Below are positions 39,701-50,100 of a stretch of 64,000 nt of DNA, one piece after another. The DNA lies in NCBI GenBank assembly GCA_037127315.1, contig JBBBDQ010000225.1, positions 923,001 through 987,000 on the forward strand, read 5' to 3'. The notes beneath the pieces are model-generated. The model did not search any database, was not told the DNA's origin, and saw only the letters and a list, made by a program, of their open reading frames with translations. How positions within the stretch are numbered: position 1 is the first letter of the stretch; every line of letters begins with the position of its first letter. This DNA is from Ascarosepion bandense. Lineage: Eukaryota; Mollusca; Cephalopoda; Sepiida; Sepiidae. Both the position numbers and the translations under genes were made by a program.

Positions 39701-42700
39701 CAATGACATTTTTATAATTTTGGTGAAATCAGTAAAAGGCGTAAACTTTTCTTTCTTTTTTTACTGTAAAGGATTATTATCTCATTTAATTGAAGATTAA
39801 TTAAGTGGGAAATATTTTGTCTGTTCAGCAAGAGAAATAAATTTAATTGCGAATCTCTTTAACAGAGACGAGAGAAAGATCTGGAAAAGAAACGCGGATC
39901 AGAAACGCTGCTACCAGATCGTGCACTCTCAGAAAAAAACTTGTCTCTAGACAGTTTGCCTACTAAAATGCATCAACACATGGATCCAAATGACATGAAT
40001 AAAGCTGTATCTCAAGGGGATTTCAACAGTGGATTCGATGCAAACACAGTGCATCCCATGACTGAAAATGACCTGCGTTACAATAAGGACCATAAACGAG
40101 AGGATAATTTTCAACAGAAGAATCTCGCGTCCATATTTGATAAGACAGATCAAAGAAAAGAAGGAATTGAACAAGAGTACAATCATTCTGAAGAACAGTG
40201 GATGAATAGCGAGAAAACATATACAGAAGATACAGAAAGTACCAACTCTTTTGAAGTGGACAATGACCGAATATGGTAAAAATTATTATTATTATTGTTG
40301 TTCTTGCATTTATGTATTTGGAGCTCATGGCTGGAGACTGAGTGATAGAAATCATTTTAAAGTTTCCAGTAAGTTTGTTAGTAAACCTTGCATTGCCGCA
40401 ATCGGGACAGTTTCCATTTTATCCAATCTTAATTCTAGTGTTTTACCAATCGTCAAAATGCATCAGTTATCATGTTACCTCTATCTTCCACATCTTTTAT
40501 TAGTTGATAAGCTGAAGTTTTAGAATATTTCCAGTTTTTTGCTTTCATTTATCTTCGTTCTTTTGCTTGATGACACAACCATGTCTAAAATTTAAATGAC
40601 CCTCTAGTACTTTCTTACGATTGGCGAATTCAGCTTTAGATTGTCGATATTGATCTTAGAAATCAAGTCTATCTTACAATTTTTAATTTTTATATTTTCA
40701 ATTCTGCTGTTCTGTCTATTTTTATCTTAATATTAATATAATATTTTATCTTAGTATTAATAATAATTTATTAATATTAAATTTTTCTAAACTCATTAAT
40801 AGAAATTGAACTTATCTCTTTCTATGCCCTTCATAATTTCATCTTCCTCAATTTTTTTGGTCTCTTGAAATGTCCGTGAAGTTAGTGTTTTTCATATTTT
40901 TAGCGACTATTTTTTGATGTTTTCTGGTCCCACATTTTTCTTATTTTCAATACTACTGAAACTCATCGTTGCTGTAATCAAACTATCATAATTAATGTCG
41001 TCCTTTGATAATCGTCAATGTTCTATGTTAATAGATCCTCTTCCTTCTGCTTTCCTTTCCACATACAGTCCATCAACAGCATTACTAGAATCCAAGATTT
41101 TATGTATGATAACTTTGCTCGTTCTTTACCAAGTTTCATTTTCAGTTTTATTTTTTGTTTTATTTTTCCAAAAATACTGCTCGTGCTTTTGATAAGATTT
41201 CTAATGTTGAGACACATTTTATTCTTTTTGTGAAATATTATTTTCGTATCTTTCATTTTTTTCTGCTTAATCGGATTCGCTTCCAATATTTCAAGATATG
41301 TTTAGTATACATCTTCTTTTAACGTTTTGATGCTTTATTGACTTGAATAATTCTTATATGTCACCAACATTTCGCACTTCTCGATGTCATCGATGTTATT
41401 CCAATATGCTGAATAAAAATATATATTTGAATCAGTATTTTCAATTCATCGTTATTTTTTGCAAATATTTTCAAGCTATTCACATATATTAAGGGATTGA
41501 GTTTTTCCCCGTGGCTTTTTTATATGATGCCCCTTTAGTACACAGGTGGTCATGTTTTTATGAATTCCTTTTTTTTTTTTTTAATTTGTGAATAACACAT
41601 ATACCCTCTTATTTTTGTATATTTTCGTTGTAGGCGACCCTATGACATTTTTCAGATCGCTGAGCGTCATTTTGACGATAACGATGCAATTTTCAAGGAA
41701 ATTCTCAAGCTAATTCGCGTCTTTATGTATATTTTTGTCATTGTCAGTCTGGTAGGTGGAGCTGCGACAAGTAAAATATCTCTTTTACTCATCGCCTCTA
41801 ATGCCCGAAAGGTTAGTGAAACTTTTTATGTTGTTTATAGTTATTATATTATAATGACACGTAAAAGTTATGTGTTAGTTTCTTAAGTTTAATGTTTGTA
41901 TTTATTACTAGATTTATTATGGGAAATCTACAAAAGAAAAACATCCATATATTTGTCCCAATCTCTGTTCTACAATCCATTTACGCAAGTTTATTTGGTA
42001 TGCTAGTCGCTGTTAGTGCAAGCTAAAAAATAACAGCGTAGATATGAAGAATGCTCCGACAGTAATGCCTAATATTATATTATTTTGGTTCAAGACACCA
42101 CGGACAAATGTGACCATAGAGGTTGAACCGTCCTGGTAATAACTCCTAATTGTTTTCTTTATTTCGGATTGAAATTTTACATGAAAGTCATTGTCTTCCT
42201 CCATCCTGAAAAATTGTATCTATTGTCATTAATTAAATTAATGACATTAATGATTGATGAACATTTATCAAACAATAGATGTCAATTGCGGTGGGAAATG
42301 TGTTTCAGTAATGGCAGCAACGAATGTGTGTAACTGGCCATGTTTGGGTCAATGAAAGGTGGACTACGCAAACAACATTTACATGACAATGTCATAGTTT
42401 CTGCGAAAAGTGAAAAAATTAAATCGATGGGTGAGGTCAGGATTAAACACTAACCTCTTATGTCTTTTATCATACTAAAAGACAAGGATGAAGGAACTAG
42501 ACATTTTTTATCCTGCCCCACGTACGCGTAAGATTTCTAGAATAAATAAGGTTATGCGACATACAAACTCTGTGGCAAGATGAATAAATATACTCTGATA
42601 TCGGTCCTTGATCATTTGTGGCTAGGCTGCACCTTTTCATCGCACTCAAAGAGATAGGATCATGTCTATCCCTGATGTATATCGCTTGTTAAAGAAAACT

Positions 42701-45700
42701 CTGTTTGGGACCTCTTTCCCTCGTTCTATCGGACTGAAAGTTATATAAATACCATAATATATTCCAACATTAAATTAGTTTCGCGGGAAATTATTACAGC
42801 TTCTGCTTCTCAAGAGTCAGTGATTCAACCAACTACGATTTGAATTGAAATGAACGAAACAGCAGCAGAATTACACAAGTGCCATCAAAGTTTATGAATT
42901 CATGCAAATATATCAAACATTGTAATTGAAAAATCAACAAATCAGAACACAAAATATCAAACTAAATGTAGAAAAAGTAAAACCATTTCATGAATTCTCA
43001 TTAGTAAATCAATGCTTCTCATCGCAGAAGCTGAAATATTTGGCTTAAATGATGTAAATGCAGAGTTAGTGATATATGAACAGTAATACCTTTTCTGCAT
43101 TTAATTGTATATTTAAAAAGCAATTTAATTATACAAAACTTGTATTTTTACATCAAATTTTAAAATCGTAATAACAAACTTTATCAATCATGTGTTCACG
43201 GAATATAAAAAATCTTTATCTAATGTCAGATTTAACTGCCAATTAATATATAATTAAAACACATTTTCACTTTTTTAAGGGATCAAAGGCTTCAAACGAA
43301 AGTGCCACATTGTTGCTTTTCTGTCTTTGTGGTCCCATCGCTTGGAATTGGTTAATGTCCTTAATGAAGGTTCTGTTCGGCAGAAAAGAATGGCCATCAA
43401 TCAAAGCATTGTTCATTGTAAGTATGATGAATTGTTATTAAAAATAACTGTTTAATTTAAAAATAATAAACTTGAAAAATGTACGAGATTAACAATGGAC
43501 AATAAAGAAGTACAGCTTCACCTTTTAGTATTTAATAAATCAGTCTATTTGGAAACCGACCTTCAACAAAAATCACAAAAAATTGCGAAATTCTGCACTT
43601 TCTATCTATCTATCTATCTATGAAAATAAAATTGTAACACCCTGAGTGTACAAATAAGCTGAATTACAGAAAATGATTGTTTGTTCCCACGTATGACTGT
43701 CTGCTGAGGGAGTTCGTCAATCCTTGTTACAGACGTCTGCTCAGGCATATTTCTTGTTTTTCAAACCCACAGGTCTTAATTGGGGTTTATACTGTAATCA
43801 TGCTGAGCGAGTCTTAGTTATAGTTTCTGAGAGAGAGCGCATCATTTGGCATGGCCAACAGTTTGAACAAGTACGCTAAAGCCACGATCACTATGACACG
43901 TGACTTCGTGCTAATACAACTATTCCGTCTACTCAATTTCCTTCACAAGGCTTGGGTCAACCCTTGATATGGTTTTCATCCACTTTTCGAAGATGTTGCA
44001 CGCTGAAGTCGCCTCCCCAAGCAGATAATGTCAAGAAGTCAACTTCCTGACAACTCGACCATGTTCATATTCAGAAAGTGAACGTTCTAATCACTCGGCC
44101 ACAGGTCCATGACTGCATATACAGATCAATACATGCATAATTTCCAAAATACGCTGTGTATCAAATACCGTAACAATATACTATGTCCTCATTGGACGTT
44201 AACAGAAGCATATAGTCTTGCAGTAATTATTCTATGCTTCTTGCATTTGATGACGCAATACAGCAAGTGTTGCAGGTCGATTAACTGAACAAGTTCAGTA
44301 TCGTCTTATTGTTTTCCAATGCGGATAGTTCTGAGGATTGTACTGACCAGGGAAATTATCAAACATTTTGTAAAGCAGTTGAATAGAAGGAAAAGTACAC
44401 AGTCTTCCTGTTGCAAGGATTGCACTAGAACGAGTTGAACAATACTCTAAGTGTTATGGTTTCATTCAATGTTTCTACAAAAATCTAAAGCAAGCGAGAG
44501 CTGTAACTTATGGTGTTCCACACCATATGATGCAATAGGTTAAACCTGTGTAACGTGGGTGAATAAACTTTGTCATTTGACATGTCTATGTTCCACACAC
44601 AGATACAGTCACATATCAGCTTTTACTGATCACTACAAAGCACCATTCACTCATCCAATTGATTCTCTTGTGCAGTATGCCATTTCTACCCTTATACAAC
44701 GTTGCTATTGATAAGCGCTTATACTACGTGGCCACCCAGAACCTGTAACAGTAGATTTGTTCATTTGACCACTGTTGCTAACATTTAATCAATCACAACG
44801 CCACGTCAGATCCAGGATAAGCAGCAATTCTTTGAAATTATTATCTATCCGTTCGAAGGCATACAATTTCAAACGGCTTTAATCAAACAAAAGGAACACT
44901 GGTGTATAAAATATTATTGCACTGAATTCTTCTGCCAGTCTTATGGCAGTATGCAACAATGTATAAAGCTCGGATATAAATGGTGTTATTTTGTTACTAG
45001 TTGGCCGAAATTTGATAATTTCACCAGAATATTTACTACCCTCTAACATAAACACAATGTACCACGGTCAAAATCGACCTCATCCTTTAGGATGATGCAA
45101 TTTTATTTTCCGTCATGTATATAATGTTTCAGTCTAAGAACTATTAGAATGAGAATTTTATCGAAAACCTCCTAGCATAAATATTTAAGAAGAAAACAGA
45201 ATAATACTTATACACTACAAATATATTAAATAATTTATATTTCAGATTATGATAATCGAAGGAGCCCAAACTTTCGGAGTATGTCTGTTTCTATTTAAAA
45301 TTCTTTCCAGTACTGACATGTTTCGAGGTGTCATCATTACTCTTGGACTTGGCGTTATTCCCACCTTCATGAAAGTCTTAGTGCGAGATAGTCGGATATT
45401 TCAGAACTGGAAAACAGTCACGATCACCATCGTTAATATTCTTGCCTTACTCAGTCAAATTGCCGCTATTCCAGTGTTCAGCGTTTTTGATTTCGTTCAC
45501 GAGAGCAATTTTACCGTTTTGGTAGTGCATAATACCAGCAGCAGTTACACGGAACACGTACAGAGCAACATAAGTTTCTGGGAACTCCCACTAAGCATCC
45601 TCCTAATCTCGCTTGGTTGGTGGGAAAATTTTGTCTCAAACGATTGGCAACTTTTCCAGAATATTGTAGTCAGATTCAAAGATTGGCGGGCACTTCTACA

Positions 45701-47155
45701 TGATGTCAGAGATACCTCAGCTGTTTTTACTGGACCCTTTAAAATTGGCCTTGCTATCTTCTTTTCTCGAATATTGGTCCCTAACCTAGAATTCACAGTA
45801 CCCAGCTCGAAAGCAGATGAAAACTCTGAATATTCGGATGCTGAAAAACACTTCATATCTTACAGTCTACTTTATCTTCAAATTGGATCGGGTATCATTG
45901 TTACATATTTGGCTGGTTTGGCTTGTAAGTTGCACATGCAAAAATCAGCTTTCGCTGTTCCATTGGCTATTGCTCCTCTGGCCACAATTGTCTTGATTCT
46001 GTTGCAATGTCGCTATGACTTCACCCCAAACAATTGGTATCATGGAGATTTTTACTGTCCTGAAGACAGTCTCAAAGATTTGATTGTTCCCATTATCTGC
46101 GCTGTTGTTCTTTGGTTGTCATATTTGGTAACAGTCAGTCACATTTGGTCCCCCAAAAGTGAAAGAATGGCGAAAATAGAAAAGTAAGTATCGTTTATTT
46201 ATATTAAATATTTATTTTGTACGGTGTACTACGTTTAAACTAAATATATTCGAAGATAACTACCTTGACTCTAATATACATAGTCGATTCAAAGCAATCA
46301 ATTAAATCTTCTTTTGCAAGTTCGAGTCATCTTACGATGTTTTCCAATTTGTGCCATTTCTTTTAGATTTTTCTGTTAACAAAAATTAACTTTGATGACC
46401 ACTGCTCTAAGTTGGATACAAAATTTACCCGCCTATTTACGCCTATAATTTATTAAATGTAAATACACAAAAACGCAAGACACTTTAAAACCAAATGTTT
46501 AAATCAACTTTTGTAGAAATCTCATGTTCTCAATAATGTACTGGTTGTTTATGGACAAAAAATAATTTTAGTGCCTATCAGAGAGAAAGATTATTATCTG
46601 TTTTTGTAAAATCTTTAAAAATACGGAGAAAAATATTTTTCACTCTGCTTATGTCGTATAAAAAGTATATACAAAACCTTGGAATTTGGTCATCAGAAAA
46701 AGATGACCAAGATTTTTTTACGGTTAGTATTAACTGTTTTTACTCGTTTAATGGTCAAAGACAAATTTCATATCACACTGAAACTTTCATTGTCCATCTT
46801 TCAGACTTTTTGTCAGTCCGCATTTCGATGGAATTTTCCCAGACCTTTCTCTTACTTTTCGCCGGCGCCGAAACGACAAAGAGGTCAGGATCATCAACTT
46901 TGATCGTCTCCAGTTTGTTGGTGACGATTCTATTGCCCATGAAGATACCTACAACACTGAAAATCCAACTCCAATGGTGTATGTCTGTGCTACAATGTGG
47001 CACGAAACTAAGAATGAAATGACACAGCTTCTCAAATCTCTGTTCAGGTTCGCCAAATATATATATATATATATACTATTCAAAATATTTCACACTACGG
47101 CCCTGACGAGCCGTAGTGTGAAACCGCGGTAGGTTTTGGCTAGCTTGAGATTCTT

Positions 47156-47197
<42 letters not shown>

Positions 47198-50100
47198 TGC
47201 TTGGTAATTCATTGTATGTTCGAGGTAGAGTAGCATTTATCAGCACAAAAAAAAAAAAAAACGAAATCGGCAATCCAAGTTCGAATATCGGTTAGGGCTG
47301 CTTTAGTTTACTTAGCATGTTAGAACCACATCTATACATTTTGTCATAATGCTAAAATGTCACTGGCTTGACACAATAGTTAACAAAAAGTTATTAATTC
47401 ACTTAAACACATTAAGTAGGTTACTCGCTGTTATCCATAAACAAACACATTAAGTAGGTTACTCTCGCTATACTTGTTTTCCTCTGAGTGTTAAATTTTC
47501 CAAACGTTTTTTCCTCATGTGATCACCGAAATTTCAACTGCCACTTTCTGGTTGTAAGTAATATTTTCCTTTTAGTTTCTATTCTTCTTATGATTTTTTC
47601 GTTACGCAAATATTCTGTTCATTCCCAGTAAATCTCTATCACCAAGTCTCTTCATCTTTGAGGAAATTATTCAACATTCCCTGTCATATAGAAGATTAGA
47701 TATTTCATAGCAATTCAGTGCTTTTTTTTAAGTTTTAATAACGATTTTCGACCGCTTAATACATATTTCACTATTTCTATGCATCTACAAATTTCTGTCA
47801 CATTTTCCCGTCGTCTGTTACGACACTACCCAGATAGTTAAATATACCCGATTGATTTTGTCGTCAGCAATACGCAGCTCTCATCTTGGACTCTATCACT
47901 TATTGACAACTATGTATTTGGTCTTCTTACAGTTACTTTCTTTTTGCTTTCTTTTAATACCTTGTTTATTAGATCTTTATTGTAAAAGTACAAAATATTA
48001 AAATTTTATGTAGTCGGTGATTCAAAGTAGTAAATAATATTTTAAAAAATAACAAAAGAGTGTAAAAATGATGATATGGAGAAATGTTAAAGAGTATGAA
48101 TTTACTCAGTTCATTTGATCCAACAAAGTCATCTTTCAACTTTACGTTAAGGAAAAATATCTCATACATATATTATCATAATTTTTTCTTTCAGAAGATT
48201 GAGTCTTTCTGAATAATTATAATAAGATAGAAGTTGTTACCATAACAGCCAAAAGCGAAGAGCGCCTAACACGCGGCGGAAACGATCTTCTATTTCACAA
48301 TAAGAAAAAATGAATGAAATGATAATTTGGACTAAATCGTTCGTATTTGAATAGTAAAAGAAAAAACAAGCCAAATTTTAAACACTTATTAAGCTTATCA
48401 GATTCGTACAATCAGTGAGAAACTTGTCTGTTGCACGTGTTGTTAGTGCTAAATCTTTCATTACACATTTCATCTATTTTATCACTTTTCTTGCATCATT
48501 GCTTTTGATGTAAGCACCAAAGCATTAGACTCCCATCACCGAATTTGACAGCTTTCATTGTATATCTCCTACTTTTTAAACCAGGCAGTTTTTGAACATG
48601 CTCTTTTGCATTAGAATTTCGTTTTCTTTCGTCACTTAATATTATTGTTGCTTCTGTTTCATTATCCAATAACAGGAATTCATTTTGTTTTCGATAAGAG
48701 TATTTCTACATAGTATCCTTATTGTATGAGCTGACATTTCACAAGGAATTAATTATTTGACGTGTCGTTGTATGAGCTGACATTTCACAAGGAATTAATT
48801 ATTTGACGTGTCGTTAACTTTGTGTTGGATATTGATAACCTAAATTGCTTCCATTCTGATATCTCTTGTCTGCCAATCTTTTTTCAAATCTAAAACGCTC
48901 CCAATGTTAACATGTTTCTTGTGGATGTCTTGGACATAGTACCTCGATATATCAAATTCATTGGCAACTTCACGTTCATTCTTCGATTATCTTCATCCTC
49001 ATCTCTACCAAATTCATACTTTATGAAATGATAACTACTCCTGAAAGCATAATATTGACCACTAACAACTTCTTTTTAATAATTAATCAAGCTGATTTTT
49101 AGTTATGTGGCTCATTTCTTTTGCTTTTTTAAACATTTTTTTTATTTCATTTTAGACTCGACTATGTCCGATGTGCCAGTCGGTTGGCGCAAGAAAAATT
49201 TAAAATTCGTGATCCAGATTATTTTGATCTTGAAAGTAAGTTCATAATACTATTTACTTAAACGTCTCTTTTTACGCCCACTAAGTCGAAATAAAAATAT
49301 TTTAATAGAAATTATTTATTTAGACACATATGTGAGGTAAAACTCAGTGCCATTTAATTAACGTAGAAATTTTTCCTGTCATATGTAACGTAACACCGGG
49401 TCGCGTCTTTAATACACCATCTTATCATTTTAGAATTCGTTTGGGAAGCATTCTGAAGATTTCCAACAAATTGTGTGGCCAATACGTTCCCGTTCCAACG
49501 ACATGAGCCGAATGAAGCATTTATGCGATGTAGTGGAGGGGTCTATTTGCACACACCTATAAATATCAGGTAGCTGTGAAATCTATATCATGCTGAGTAG
49601 CGACATTTCACCTGGCATGTGAGGACCTACACGATACCCATGGTTTTTGGCTTTCAGTGTAACATTTTTTCTACATCGTGAACCGCACGTTTTTGTTATT
49701 TTTTATTTAAGTATCCACTGACCTTATAAAGAAGCAAAGAACGCTGTCTGCTACTTTAAGAGAATGGGAAGAACGAGATTGCTAATATATTGGAGATCAT
49801 TTTTGTTTTGTTTTTGTTTTTTATATAGAAGGGTTACTACAAGCATTTACAAAAATCAGTCTGACTGTATAGCAGTGAACGCTGAACAATTTCCTCAAAG
49901 ATAAAGAAGAGATTAAAAGCAGCATAAATGTGGTTCTACTGAAAGATGCTGAGAATAGCATGGATGGAACATGTAAGCAACGACGATATTTTAGAAAAAA
50001 TGAAAACAAAAACGGAACTTAAATTTATAATTAACATCAGGAAGATACAGTTGAAATTTCTGAGACGCATAATGAGGAAGGGAGGTTTGGAAAATCTGTT

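Noticed and set aside
40276..40523. Stop codon right after ATATGG ending the exon 9 frame, suggesting a separate short protein
   Set aside because: The TAA is inside a good donor (GTAAAA), and the next exon completes the Trp codon in frame into the chitin synthase module.
46651..47022. 123-codon and 74-codon open frames over exon 13
   Set aside because: The third frame encodes the conserved chitin synthase segment with CATMWHET; the others are shadows.
47094..47130. CTGACGAG...GAAAC near the exon 13 hairpin as a hammerhead
   Set aside because: No stem II can be formed between the core and GAAAC; the pairing is a simple hairpin that includes the GAAA.
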